From Janibacter terrae NBRC 107853 (GTDB lineage Bacteria; Actinomycetota; Actinomycetes; Actinomycetales; Dermatophilaceae), in assembly GCF_001591405.1 (NCBI RefSeq), contig NZ_BCUV01000002.1, positions 427,440 through 491,439 of the forward strand: 64,000 nt of DNA. Reading direction: 5' to 3'. The notes beneath the pieces were generated by a model. It made no database searches and had not been told where the DNA came from. It saw only the letters and a list, made by a program, of their open reading frames with translations. Of the stretch, positions 1 to 8,908 are shown one piece after another. Position numbers and translations under genes: made by a program. The number at the start of each line of letters is the position of its first letter. The first letter of the stretch is position 1.

Positions 1-1515
1 GCCAGCGGGTCGCCGGCCTTCGCCGACCTCGTCGCGCAGCGCGATGCCTTCACCATCGAGCGGCTGCGCGGCGTCGGCGCGGTGCTCATCGGCCTGACCA
101 ACATGCCGCCGATGGCCAACGGCGGCATGCAGCGCGGGGTCTACGGCCGGGCCGAGAGCCCCTACAACGGCGACTACCTCACCGCGGCCTTCGGCTCCGG
201 CAGCTCCAACGGCTCGGGGACGGCGACGGCGGCGAGCTTCGCGGCCTTCGGCCTGGGGGAGGAAACCTGGTCCTCCGGGCGGGCGCCGGCGAGCAACAAC
301 GCGCTGTGCGCCTACACGCCCTCGCGGGGCGTGATCTCGGTGCGGGGCAACTGGCCGCTCGTGCCGTCGATGGACGTCGTCGTGCCGCACGCGCGGACGA
401 TGGCCGACCTGCTCGAGGTGCTCGACGTCGTCGTCGCCGACGATCCGGACACCACGGGTGACCTGTGGCGCACCCAGCCGTGGATCGAGGTGCCCGCGGC
501 CTCGCAGGTGCGGCCGGAGTCCTACCCGGCACTCGCGCAGGACGGCGCGGCGCCGCTGCGCGGGCTGCGACTCGGCGTGCCGCGGATGTACCTCGGCACC
601 GATGAAGGGGCGGGCACCGGCGTCGGCTTCGGTGGACCGATCGGTGAACGGATCGTGCCGCGGCCCAGCTCGCTGGAGCTCTTCGCGGCGGCGCGGGCGG
701 ACCTCGAGGCAGCGGGGGCGGAGGTCGTCGAGACCGACTTCCCCGTGGTGTCCAACTACGACGGTGACCGTGCCGGTGCGCCGACGATCGCGACGCGCGG
801 CCAGCTCCCGGAGGGCTATCTCGAGGAGGAGATCTGGGAGCAGTCGATGTGGGGGTGGGAGACCTTCCTGCGGGCCAACGGCGACCCCGCGCTGCACCGG
901 CTCGCCGACGTCGACGGCCCGCGGATCTTCCCGCACCCCGAGGGCGCGCTGCCCGACCGCTACGGCGAGCTCGACTTCGACCTCGCCGACTACGTCACCC
1001 GGGCGCGGCAGGCAGGGGTGGTCGAGGACGTCACGACCCTGCCCCTGCTCGAAGGGGGTCTGCGTGGCCTGGAGGAGACGCGCCGCGTCGACCTCGAGGC
1101 GTGGATGGACGACCTGGGGCTCGACGCGGTGATCTTTCCGGCGGTGGCCGATGTCGGGCCGGCCGATGCGGACGTGCGTGAGGAGTCGGCCGACCTCGCG
1201 TGGCGCAACGGCGTGTGGGTGGCCAACGGCAACCTCGTGCCCCGCCACCTCGGCATCCCGACGGTCACGGTGCCGATGGGCACGATGAGCGACATCGGCA
1301 TGCCGATCGGGTTGACCTTCGCCGGGCGCGGCTGGGAAGACAACCGCCTGCTGACGATCGCCGCGGCCTTCGAGGCGACGGGTCAGCGGCGCACCGAGCC
1401 GCCGCGCACGCCGCGGCTGGAGAAGTCTGCGTGGGTCTTGGTCCCGGTTGGGTCTCGATCGCCCGGTTGCCGCGGGCAGGCGTTGACGGGCCGACTGTCT
1501 GACGCCACGGTATGA
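1..1515 (+). CDS. Amidase signature family protein, 5' end outside window
   Basis: The reading frame is open from base 1, so the true start and the catalytic lysine region lie upstream. The visible part has the amidase-signature Gly/Ser stretch (GSGSSNGSG, about residue 65), followed by TWSSGR where the family normally has a GGS(I/V)R nucleophile loop, and a C-terminal GIPTVTVPMG segment typical of the family. It probably hydrolyses an amide of unknown substrate. The last 30 or so residues after PPRTPRLEK look unrelated to the family and run into the lower-GC stretch that follows, so the original 3' end may have been replaced. The substrate cannot be assigned. Confidence 0.85.
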   Translation, partial: ASGSPAFADLVAQRDAFTIERLRGVGAVLIGLTNMPPMANGGMQRGVYGRAESPYNGDYLTAAFGSGSSNGSGTATAASFAAFGLGEETWSSGRAPASNNALCAYTPSRGVISVRGNWPLVPSMDVVVPHARTMADLLEVLDVVVADDPDTTGDLWRTQPWIEVPAASQVRPESYPALAQDGAAPLRGLRLGVPRMYLGTDEGAGTGVGFGGPIGERIVPRPSSLELFAAARADLEAAGAEVVETDFPVVSNYDGDRAGAPTIATRGQLPEGYLEEEIWEQSMWGWETFLRANGDPALHRLADVDGPRIFPHPEGALPDRYGELDFDLADYVTRARQAGVVEDVTTLPLLEGGLRGLEETRRVDLEAWMDDLGLDAVIFPAVADVGPADADVREESADLAWRNGVWVANGNLVPRHLGIPTVTVPMGTMSDIGMPIGLTFAGRGWEDNRLLTIAAAFEATGQRRTEPPRTPRLEKSAWVLVPVGSRSPGCRGQALTGRLSDATV

Positions 1516-1577
1516 CGTGCCCCACAGTGACGTGGGTTCGCGATCCGGAGGGGGAGCCGTGCGACATCAGGTACTTA

Positions 1578-1586
1578 GGGGGGGGG
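1578..1586 (+). repeat. Nine-G homopolymer at the 5' end of the protease gene
   Basis: Nine consecutive G residues lie between a GTG at 1559 (preceded by a strong GGAGGGGGA ribosome site at about 1546-1554) and the protease frame starting at 1588. With nine G the 1559 frame does not join the protease frame; one added G joins them and gives an N-terminus MRHQVLRGGG followed by the hydrophobic core. Confidence 0.8.
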
Positions 1587-1587
1587 C

Positions 1588-2928
1588 GTGGCGCTAGCTC
1601 TCGCTGTTGCAGTCACGTCCTCCGGAGGGGGCTCAGCGTTGGGGCGCACCGCGGGTGCTCCTGTCACGAATGTAGCGACGAACGCACTGGATCCGGAGGT
1701 TGACCGGGCCTTCACAATTCTGGACGCCCAGCCTGCGGACAGGGCGGCAGCGCTCGACGAGGCTTTCGATGGCGTGGACCGACAGGGGCCCGACGGAACG
1801 TGGCGGGGCGATATCGGAGGGTTCTCGCCTGCAGAGATCCTCGACATGCACACGATGTCTCAACCTGTTGGGGATTCGGCGGCGAACGCGGTGGCAAAGA
1901 TGCAGCGCGAGCAGGTTTTCAACGAACTTGTCGAAAAGGTGCGGCGGGACGCACCTGACCGATACGTGGCCGCGAGCTTTTCCTCCACGACCGCGACCAT
2001 CTACGTGACGGGGGACGCCGGAGACTTCGCATCGACCGAGCGCGCCTCGTCGGTGGCTGTGAATTTCGTAGGTGGGTATCAGTACTCCGAGAGTGAGCTG
2101 CTCGAGAAGCATCGAGAGATCGTCGAGGGAGTAGACGCACCAGACATCGAGCGACTCTCATCGGAACTCAATCCGAAGGAGTCCACCGTCGTCATCAGAA
2201 CTGATCAGCCGAGCAAGGTGGCCAGTTCGTCGAAGTCCGTGGACCTGGCGGATCCTGCTGATGGGCTACAGGTGACCGTCCTGCCGTCCAAGGATGTGCC
2301 TGGAGAGGGGCTGGACGCGCTGTTGCGGGGAGGTGGGTACTTGGGGTCGTGCACATCTGGATTTGTGCTGCGCAGCGATTACAGCGGCACCAAACGATTG
2401 GCGACCGCGGCGCACTGCGGCTACCGGCAAGATCGCGTTAAGTATCAAAATAGGAATCAATCCGCTTTCACTACTGTCGAGTACATGTGGCGTCACTGGG
2501 GGTCCAACGGTGATATCGCCTACACGAGTACGGGCGCTTTCGATCCCTATCCAAGTTTCTATGCTGGAGTGAGTGAGATCCGTGCTGTTCGCGGGGTCAC
2601 GAATGACTTCCATGAGGGTAAGTCGTTCTGCAGGTTTGGGCGGACTTCAGGAAACAAGTGCAGCACCTCGCGAGGCATCTTCTCTAGCAGGAAGGCTCGC
2701 AGCGATGAGCGTGACGCTGGCAAGACCGCGCACAATCTCGTGTCGATGAACTACGACCGAGGCGAAGGTGGTGACAGTGGGGGGCCGTGGTATTCACCGT
2801 CCCAGAATTCGGCGGCGGCAGGTATCCACTCGGGTAGCAATGGCTGCTGGACGATCACCGTTCTGTGCGACCAATTCACGCCTGTCAGCGCATTTCATCA
2901 GTATGGATTCAGGGTGTGGACGCTGTGA
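1588..2928 (+). CDS. Secreted trypsin-like (S1) serine protease
   Basis: This is a chymotrypsin-fold protease: TAAHC carries the catalytic His, GDIAYTST the Asp and EGGDSGGPW the Ser with its oxyanion motif. A long pro-region of about 225 residues precedes the catalytic domain, as in secreted actinobacterial proteases. The frame opens at GTG 1588 with a hydrophobic ALALAVAV segment but no positive N-region and no good ribosome site. A better start, GTG 1559 with GGAGGGGGA upstream, would need one extra G in the G9 tract. Base composition is clearly lower in GC than its neighbours, suggesting transfer. The stop overlaps the lipoprotein start (GTGA), so the two are probably co-transcribed. Confidence 0.85.
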   Translation: MALALAVAVTSSGGGSALGRTAGAPVTNVATNALDPEVDRAFTILDAQPADRAAALDEAFDGVDRQGPDGTWRGDIGGFSPAEILDMHTMSQPVGDSAANAVAKMQREQVFNELVEKVRRDAPDRYVAASFSSTTATIYVTGDAGDFASTERASSVAVNFVGGYQYSESELLEKHREIVEGVDAPDIERLSSELNPKESTVVIRTDQPSKVASSSKSVDLADPADGLQVTVLPSKDVPGEGLDALLRGGGYLGSCTSGFVLRSDYSGTKRLATAAHCGYRQDRVKYQNRNQSAFTTVEYMWRHWGSNGDIAYTSTGAFDPYPSFYAGVSEIRAVRGVTNDFHEGKSFCRFGRTSGNKCSTSRGIFSSRKARSDERDAGKTAHNLVSMNYDRGEGGDSGGPWYSPSQNSAAAGIHSGSNGCWTITVLCDQFTPVSAFHQYGFRVWTL

Positions 2929-3398
2929 CTTGGCGCGCCCGTGCGGCAGGGCTCGCTGCAGCCGCCATAGTGCTGGCTGCTTGCCAAGCGTCTGATACGT
3001 CGCCGAGGTCGAGAACTTCCCCGGCGGATTCGAGCCCACGGGCTGTCTCGTCGTCCGGCGTCGTGGTTCCCATCGTCCCGCTCATGGGACATTCCGACGT
3101 TGCCAAGACCTACCACGTCAAGGGGCTCAATGATCGTGGCTGCGTCATCGGTCACGTGGATGGTCCTTCGGGCAAGCCGTTCAAGGGGGTGTTCGTCGGC
3201 AACGAGGGGACGAAGGTGACCGGAGATAGGGGCAACTTCACCATCACCTTCGCGAAGGGAAAGGTCGCGCGGAAGGGCGCCACCTTCACGGGGAGCGGTT
3301 ATGCATTGTCGAGGGGCGACAACTCGGAATCTGAGACAGCGGTGATGGACGCTGTGCACGAGACGTGCGGTGAAGACTCGGTTATCGCTGTGGAGTGA
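2925..3398 (+). CDS. Putative lipoprotein, small beta-rich domain
   Basis: The GTG at 2925 overlaps the protease stop. The N-terminus VTWRARAAGLAAAAIVLAAC is a classic lipoprotein signal with lipobox LAAC, followed by a Ser/Pro-rich linker. The mature part (LNDRGCVIGHVDG...) has two cysteines (about residues 86 and 148) and resembles a carboxypeptidase-regulatory-like fold only vaguely; no family is recognised. Pairing with a secreted protease suggests a surface partner or inhibitor, but that is inference. The last 17 bases overlap the convergent EccC-like gene. Lower GC than the flanks. Confidence 0.7.
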   Translation: MTWRARAAGLAAAAIVLAACQASDTSPRSRTSPADSSPRAVSSSGVVVPIVPLMGHSDVAKTYHVKGLNDRGCVIGHVDGPSGKPFKGVFVGNEGTKVTGDRGNFTITFAKGKVARKGATFTGSGYALSRGDNSESETAVMDAVHETCGEDSVIAVE

Positions 3399-6300
3399 GG
3401 TGCGTGGCTCGCATCTCGACCCATGGAAGCGCGACCTGCACCTCATCCGCTGGCCCGTCGACGACGAGGTATCCCCGACCGGCCACGCGCGGCAGCGGCG
3501 GGACCCGCAGGCCCAGGGCGTCGCCGTCGGAGCGAGCCGACGGCTGGAGCAGCAGGCCGGTGCGGGTGCGCGCGAGGTCGGAGACCAGCCCGCGCACCTG
3601 GCCGACGGCCGTCTGGGTGGCCGTCGCGCCGATGACGAGCCCGCGGTCGGCGTCGAGCCGGCGCAGGATCTCCTTGAGCACGTCGGCGACGGGGGCGCCC
3701 TCGAGCCGGTCGAGGTCGTCGGCGATGACCGCGAGGTCGGGGTGCCTCTGGCGCATGGCGATCAGCTCGTCCCGGTCGTCCGCACCGAGGACCGGGCAGT
3801 CGAGCCCGTCGGCGATCGCCCCCGAGCCGACGACGACGAGCGGCGCCCCGGAGGCGGCCACCTGACGGGCGAGCAGTGCCAGCGTCGTCGACCGGCCGCT
3901 GCGCGGCGGGCCGCAGACGAGGAAGCGCCGCGCGCCGTCCGTCCGCCACACCACCGGGTCGCGACCGGAGCCGCCGAGCCCGAGCGGGATCCGCTCCCGC
4001 GCCGCTGCGGGCAGCACGTCGGGCGGCACCGACCCGGGGAGCTCCTCGACGACCCACGGCGGCACGGTCGCTTCGCCCCCTCCAGAGGGGGCAAGTGACG
4101 GCAGCGCCACCTGCACGAGGTCGCCGCCCGGCTTGAGCCGAGCTCGCCCGGCGACGAGCCGGTCGGAGACCTCGGTGCGGGTGAGCCCGGCCAAGGCGGC
4201 ATCGCCCCGGTCGCTCAGGTGCAGCACGAGGCGGGTGCCGACGAGGGAGGAGACCCGGCCGGACAGCAGCTCGCGGCCACCCGCAACGACAACGCGCAGC
4301 CCGAGGGCGACGCCGTCGCGCATCAGCGTCTCGAGGGACTCGGCCGTCTCGCCGAGGTCGAGCGAGCCGCGCGGTCGCGTCACCCGACCCCAGCCGTCGA
4401 TCGCCAGCAGCAGGTGCGGCGGGGGCAGCGGACCCCCTTCGCTCTCGTGGGTGGCCCACCACGCGTCGAGGGTCGGGTGACCACTGGCCCGCAGGGCCAC
4501 CCGTCGCGCCGCGAGGTCGGACTCGAGACGCTCGAGGAATCGGCCCACGACCGTCGGTTCCTCCCCGTCGACGATGCTCCCGACGTGCGGCAGGGCGGAC
4601 AGCCCGGCCAGCCGCGCGGACCCGTCACCGACGACCTGCACCTGCAGCCGGTCCGCCGACCACCGGTGCGCGGCAGCGGTGACGAGCGAGGCGAGGGCCG
4701 TGGTCCGGCCGGAGCCGGGACCGCCGACGAGCATCCAGTGCCCGTCGGTCGTGGCCCACTCCAGCGGCGACTGGCGCTGCTGCGCCGGCAGGTCCACGAG
4801 GCCGAAGGGAGCCCCCGTCGCCTCGTCGTCGGGTAGCCGCGCCGCCTCGATGGTCTCCGGCAGCGGCGGCAGCCAGGGTCGGTGGGGTGCCGGGATGGCC
4901 AGCGACTGCGCCACCCGGGTCATCGTGCGGGCGAGACGCTGCAGGTCGGTCGGTCCGAGGTCGTCGACGACGGGCGGCGCGGGCCAGGCCTCGCCGGGGT
5001 GGCGCACGAGCAGCGCACCGCCGACACCAGCGGCGTGCCCGGCGACCCGGCCCGTCTGGAAGGCACGCGGCGGACCACCACCGGTGCTCGCCAGGGCCCG
5101 GCCGGGAGCCGTCTCGGGGATCTCGGCCGCGTCGGGGCAGCCGATGACGTCGTCGCTGTCGGCACGGTCGCGTACGCGCAGCGCGATGCGCAGGTTGACG
5201 TTGGCCTTGATGTCCGCGGAGACGATGCCGCCGGGTCTCTGGGTCGCGAGCACGAGGTGCACGCCGAGCGAGCGGCCCACGGCGGCGATGCGCATGAGGT
5301 GGGCCATGACGTCGGGCTGCTCCTCGGCGAGCATGCGGAACTCGTCGATGACGATCATCAGCCGGGGCAGCAGGTCGCCGCGGTGGTCGTCGATGTCCTT
5401 GGCCCCCGACGCGGCGAGGACGTGCTCGCGGCGGGTCAGCTCGGCGTCGAGGCTGGTCAGGGCGCGCTCGGCCGCGGCGGGGTCGAGGTCGGTGAGCATG
5501 CCGACGGTGTGCGGCAGCCGCGCGCACTCGGCGAAGGCCGCCCCGCCCTTGTAGTCGACGAGGACGAAGGTCATCTCCTGCGGCGACAGGCGCGTCGCGA
5601 GCGCCGCGACCCAGCTCTGGAGGAACTCGGACTTGCCCGACCCGGTCGTGCCCGCGACGAGGGCGTGCGGCCCGTCGCGGCGAAGGTCGATGCGGAAGGT
5701 GCCCTCGCCCGCGGCCCCCACGACGACCTCGAGGTCGTCGCCAGCAGAGCACCAGAGGCCGCGGATCTGTTCCTCGTCGTCGGGATCGAGATCGCCCAGG
5801 TCGACGAGCCGGGCGGCCCAGGGCAGGCCGGCGCCCTGCGCGTCGGGCGTCGCGTCGCGCAGCGGCAGCAGCGCGGCGGCGATGCGGCGCGCCCACGGCT
5901 CGCCGGTGCCGTCGAGCACACCCCGCGCCGCCTGCTCGCCGGCGAGCAGCAGCCGCAGGTCGTCGCCGGCGAGGACGGCGACCGCGCGGGCCTCGTGCGG
6001 CAGGTCGGCGGGGGTGTCGGCGAGGGCGATGACGAGGACGCGCTGGGGGCCCCCTTCGCTCATGATCGTGCGCAGCCCGGGGTCGGTCCGCCACGCACCG
6101 GCCCCGTCGACGACGACCACCTGGGCGACGGGCAGCGGATCGCCCTCGCGGCGTCGCTCGGGCCCGCTCGCGGCGCGTTCGGTGGTCAGGCGGGCGAGCC
6201 CGGCGAGCAGCGCGGCGCCCGCCTCGGGGTCGGTCGCGACCCGTGCGGACCCCGGCAGGTCGTCGTGTGCGCGCAGGTGCACCAGGCCGGCGAAGGGGGA

Positions 6301-7563
6301 CCACCACCCGTCCTCGTCCGCGACCACGCCCACCCGCACGTCGTGGTGGGAGTGCAGGACCACGAGCCCCCCGAGCAGATGGCGCGCGAGCCGGTCACGG
6401 GAGGCGCGTGGACCCGCGATGCCGAGCACCGCGATGTCCGCCAGGTCGACCGTCAGGGGGACGTCCTCGAGCACCGGGTGCTCGCGCACGCCGGCGCGGT
6501 GCTCGACCTCGAGCCGGGCGGGCAGCGCCCCGAGGCCAAGCCGCAGGCACAGGTGCTCCTCGTGCTGGGCGCGCCTCTCCCACAGGCGTGCCGACTCGCC
6601 GCGAGCCGCGTCCTGGAGGGCCGAGGCGTCGGGTGCGGCGCGCAGGCGTTCGCGCCGCTCGTCGGCCAGGGCCGCGGTGAGCCGCTCCCCGGCGCGGGCG
6701 CGCTCGCGGACCCACGACGCGTGGGCCTCCCGGTGCTCGCGGCGCGAGCTCGTGCGGTCGGAGAGCGTCGAGCCGAGGACGAGCAGCGGGGAGAGCAGGC
6801 CGAAGAGCAGCATCCGCGGCCCGAAGAAGTAGGCCAGCACCCCCGCGAAGGGCAGCGGCAGCAGCACCATGACCCAGGGGATGCGGCGGCGTGCCGGCGG
6901 CCTGGGCTCCTCGGGGACCCGGATCGTCGTGGGCTTGCCGGTGCGGGGCAGGTGCGGCGTCGGGTTGACGCCCAGGGTGCCGTCGCCGGTCGCCACCGGT
7001 CGGGTCGGCCGCGGCCGGTGGGCCTCGACGGCGAAGGTCGTGTGCCCCGCCCGCAGCTGGCTCCCGGCACGCACCCGCACCCCGTCGGTGGGGACGGTCG
7101 CGTCGTCCACGCGGGTGCCGTTGGTCGTGCCGAGGTCGCGCAGGTGCACCCCGTCGCGGTCGACGGCCAGCTCGAGGTGCTCGCGGGAGAGCGCGTCGTC
7201 GGCGACCCGCAGCGTCGCGGCGTCGCCGCGGCCGATGGTGTGACGACCGGAGGTGAGCTCGTGGGTGCGACCGGCGTCGGGCCCGCTGAGCGTGACGAGG
7301 CGAAGGGGGGACCGCCGGGCTGCTCGCGTGGTGGGCTCCCGGGCAGGGCGCATGGCGTCGAGGACGAGCGCGGCGCCGTCGAGCAGGGGTGGGAGCCCGA
7401 CGGGCGCGTCGGGAGTGAGGCGCTGCGGCCCGACCCGGACGGTCGCGCCCGGGCGCCCGGCCGCGGCGAGCAGGTCACCGAGGGTGTGGTGCTCCTCGGC
7501 GAGGACGTCGATCGTCTCGGTCCCCCCGCCGCCGGCGTCGATGATCGTCATCCGCAGCTGCAT
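3382..7563 (-). CDS. FHA domain FtsK/SpoIIIE-type secretion ATPase (EccC/EssC-like)
   Basis: The 1393-residue protein has an N-terminal ubiquitin-like region, an FHA domain around residues 95-180 (GRGDAATL, SREHLEL, DLGTTNGT), two membrane segments near residues 232-265, then three FtsK/SpoIIIE ATPase modules. The first has an intact Walker A, GTTGSGKS (about residue 640), and a Walker B-like MIVIDEF. The second (GGPGSGRTT, about 949) and third (GPPRSGRST, about 1221) have Lys replaced by Arg and are probably regulatory. This is the plan of type VII secretion ATPases. No WXG100 or other ESX gene is beside it, so its substrates are unknown. TACCGT lies six bases before the ATG, fitting leaderless transcription; no ribosome site is seen. 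Confidence 0.85.
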   Translation of the reverse strand: MQLRMTIIDAGGGGTETIDVLAEEHHTLGDLLAAAGRPGATVRVGPQRLTPDAPVGLPPLLDGAALVLDAMRPAREPTTRAARRSPLRLVTLSGPDAGRTHELTSGRHTIGRGDAATLRVADDALSREHLELAVDRDGVHLRDLGTTNGTRVDDATVPTDGVRVRAGSQLRAGHTTFAVEAHRPRPTRPVATGDGTLGVNPTPHLPRTGKPTTIRVPEEPRPPARRRIPWVMVLLPLPFAGVLAYFFGPRMLLFGLLSPLLVLGSTLSDRTSSRREHREAHASWVRERARAGERLTAALADERRERLRAAPDASALQDAARGESARLWERRAQHEEHLCLRLGLGALPARLEVEHRAGVREHPVLEDVPLTVDLADIAVLGIAGPRASRDRLARHLLGGLVVLHSHHDVRVGVVADEDGWWSPFAGLVHLRAHDDLPGSARVATDPEAGAALLAGLARLTTERAASGPERRREGDPLPVAQVVVVDGAGAWRTDPGLRTIMSEGGPQRVLVIALADTPADLPHEARAVAVLAGDDLRLLLAGEQAARGVLDGTGEPWARRIAAALLPLRDATPDAQGAGLPWAARLVDLGDLDPDDEEQIRGLWCSAGDDLEVVVGAAGEGTFRIDLRRDGPHALVAGTTGSGKSEFLQSWVAALATRLSPQEMTFVLVDYKGGAAFAECARLPHTVGMLTDLDPAAAERALTSLDAELTRREHVLAASGAKDIDDHRGDLLPRLMIVIDEFRMLAEEQPDVMAHLMRIAAVGRSLGVHLVLATQRPGGIVSADIKANVNLRIALRVRDRADSDDVIGCPDAAEIPETAPGRALASTGGGPPRAFQTGRVAGHAAGVGGALLVRHPGEAWPAPPVVDDLGPTDLQRLARTMTRVAQSLAIPAPHRPWLPPLPETIEAARLPDDEATGAPFGLVDLPAQQRQSPLEWATTDGHWMLVGGPGSGRTTALASLVTAAAHRWSADRLQVQVVGDGSARLAGLSALPHVGSIVDGEEPTVVGRFLERLESDLAARRVALRASGHPTLDAWWATHESEGGPLPPPHLLLAIDGWGRVTRPRGSLDLGETAESLETLMRDGVALGLRVVVAGGRELLSGRVSSLVGTRLVLHLSDRGDAALAGLTRTEVSDRLVAGRARLKPGGDLVQVALPSLAPSGGGEATVPPWVVEELPGSVPPDVLPAAARERIPLGLGGSGRDPVVWRTDGARRFLVCGPPRSGRSTTLALLARQVAASGAPLVVVGSGAIADGLDCPVLGADDRDELIAMRQRHPDLAVIADDLDRLEGAPVADVLKEILRRLDADRGLVIGATATQTAVGQVRGLVSDLARTRTGLLLQPSARSDGDALGLRVPPLPRVAGRGYLVVDGPADEVQVALPWVEMRATHLTPQR

Positions 7564-7569
7564 GAGGGC

Positions 7570-7575
7570 ACGGTA
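7570..7575 (-). promoter_or_regulatory. Putative -10 hexamer (TACCGT) of the EccC-like gene
   Basis: TACCGT on the minus strand ends six bases before the ATG at 7563. Together with the absence of a ribosome site this fits a leaderless start. Inferred from pattern only. Confidence 0.35.
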
Positions 7576-7625
7576 GGTCGATCGCCCTCATCGACCGCGG
7601 GAGTTGTCCACAGGCCCGGCCGGGC

Positions 7626-8222
7626 TCAGTCGTCCAGCCCCCGCGCGGCGAGGGCGTCGCCCATGGCGTCGGCCCGCCTCAGGGCGCCGACGACGAGCGG
7701 CACGGCGAAGGCGCGTGGGCTCGCCCCGAGGCCGCGCGCGTGCTGCGCCTCGCGCACGCGGCCGCCCAGGTCGATGACGAGCGGCACGGCGCGGATGGCC
7801 AGCTGCAGCATCAGGCCGACGCGCTCGGGGTCGACGCCGACCCGTCGCAGCGGCCCGCACACCCGCACGACGACGTCGATGAGGTCGCTCGTACGGGTCG
7901 TGAGCGTCACGAGGTTGGCGAGCAGCACGAGCGCGATGAGGACCCCGACGATGACGAAGGCCCGCTCCCAGCCCGCGACCACCGTCTGGAAGACCCCGAG
8001 CGGCACCATGACGAGCAGCAGCGGGCGCAGCATCTGCAGCAGCACCGCCGCCGGCATCTGCGCGGTCGCGTAGCCCGCGAGCACCACGGCCAGGGCGACC
8101 GCGGTCACCACCGGCGAGCGGACGAAGGGGGAGACCAGCCCGGCGAGCAGCAGCCCGGCGAGCTTCGCACCGGCCGGCAGCCGGTGCAGGAGCGACCCGC
8201 CGTCGCGGTAGAGCCCGATCAC
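7626..8222 (-). CDS. bioN: Energy-coupling factor transporter T component, biotin type
   Basis: This is a 198-residue CbiQ/EcfT-family membrane protein with several hydrophobic segments and two Ala-Arg-Gly motifs near the C-terminus (HARGLG and AARGLDD), which in this family couple to the ATPases. It starts with RDGGSLLHRLPAGAKL, typical of BioN. GTG 8222 overlaps the bioM stop (GTGA). As last gene of the bioY operon it should form BioMNY, an ECF importer for biotin in the cytoplasmic membrane. Shorter than cobalt-type CbiQ, as expected for BioN. Confidence 0.88.
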   Translation of the reverse strand: MIGLYRDGGSLLHRLPAGAKLAGLLLAGLVSPFVRSPVVTAVALAVVLAGYATAQMPAAVLLQMLRPLLLVMVPLGVFQTVVAGWERAFVIVGVLIALVLLANLVTLTTRTSDLIDVVVRVCGPLRRVGVDPERVGLMLQLAIRAVPLVIDLGGRVREAQHARGLGASPRAFAVPLVVGALRRADAMGDALAARGLDD

Positions 8223-8908
8223 CGGTCGCGGTCCATGAGCTCGAGGTAGCGCGCGACCGAGTCCGCCGGGGACCCGTCGTGCACGAGCCGGCTGTCGTCG
8301 AAGACGAGCACCCGGTCGAAGTCGGCGAGCAGGTCGAGGTGGTGGGTCACGAGGACGACCTGCTGGGGCAGGGCGCGCACCGCGTCGGCGACCCGGCGCG
8401 CGTTGCGGATGTCGAGCAGCGTCGTCGGCTCGTCCATGACGAGCAGGTCGGGCTCGGTGACGAGCACGGCGGCGAGGGCGAGCAGCTGCTTCTGCCCGCC
8501 GCTGAGGAGGTGCGCCGGGTGGTCACCGCGACCGGCGAGGCCGTGGGCCGCCAGGGCCCCCTCGACACGGGCGGCGATCTCCCCCTTCGTCAGCCCGCGG
8601 CGGCGCAGGGAGAAGGCGACGTCCTCCGCGACCGTCGGCATGACGATCTGCGCGTCGGGGTCGGTGAAGCAGAAGCCGACGCGCCGGCGCACCTGCTTCC
8701 CCTGCCGCGCCGTGTCGAGACCGTCGAGGGTCACGGTGCCGCGCTCGGGGACGACGAGGCCGTTGAGCATCCGGACGAAGGTCGACTTGCCGGACCCGTT
8801 GGCCCCGATGACCCCGATCCGGGGCTCCTCGAGACGCACGGTGACATCGCGCAGCACCGGTGCGCCGCCGTCGAACCCGTGCGTCACGCCGGTGACGTCG
8901 ATCAGCAT
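8219..8908 (-). CDS. bioM: ECF transporter ATPase, biotin type
   Basis: A 229-residue ABC ATPase with Walker A GANGSGKST, a Q-loop region, signature LLSGGQKQ and Walker B LLVMDEPTTLLD, then the switch HH (VLVTHHLD). It starts at ATG 8908, overlapping the thiolase stop by seven bases, and ends in a GTGA overlap with bioN. It supplies ATP hydrolysis to the BioMNY biotin importer. Length and motifs match EcfA/BioM proteins with a single ATPase subunit. Confidence 0.9.
   Translation of the reverse strand: MLIDVTGVTHGFDGGAPVLRDVTVRLEEPRIGVIGANGSGKSTFVRMLNGLVVPERGTVTLDGLDTARQGKQVRRRVGFCFTDPDAQIVMPTVAEDVAFSLRRRGLTKGEIAARVEGALAAHGLAGRGDHPAHLLSGGQKQLLALAAVLVTEPDLLVMDEPTTLLDIRNARRVADAVRALPQQVVLVTHHLDLLADFDRVLVFDDSRLVHDGSPADSVARYLELMDRDR

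Noticed and set aside
4882..8073. Long open frame (over 1000 codons) on the plus strand opposite the EccC-like gene
   Set aside because: It is a shadow of a high-GC gene: no family motifs, low-complexity Gly/Arg/Asp-rich translation, and the minus strand has clear FHA and ATPase motifs.
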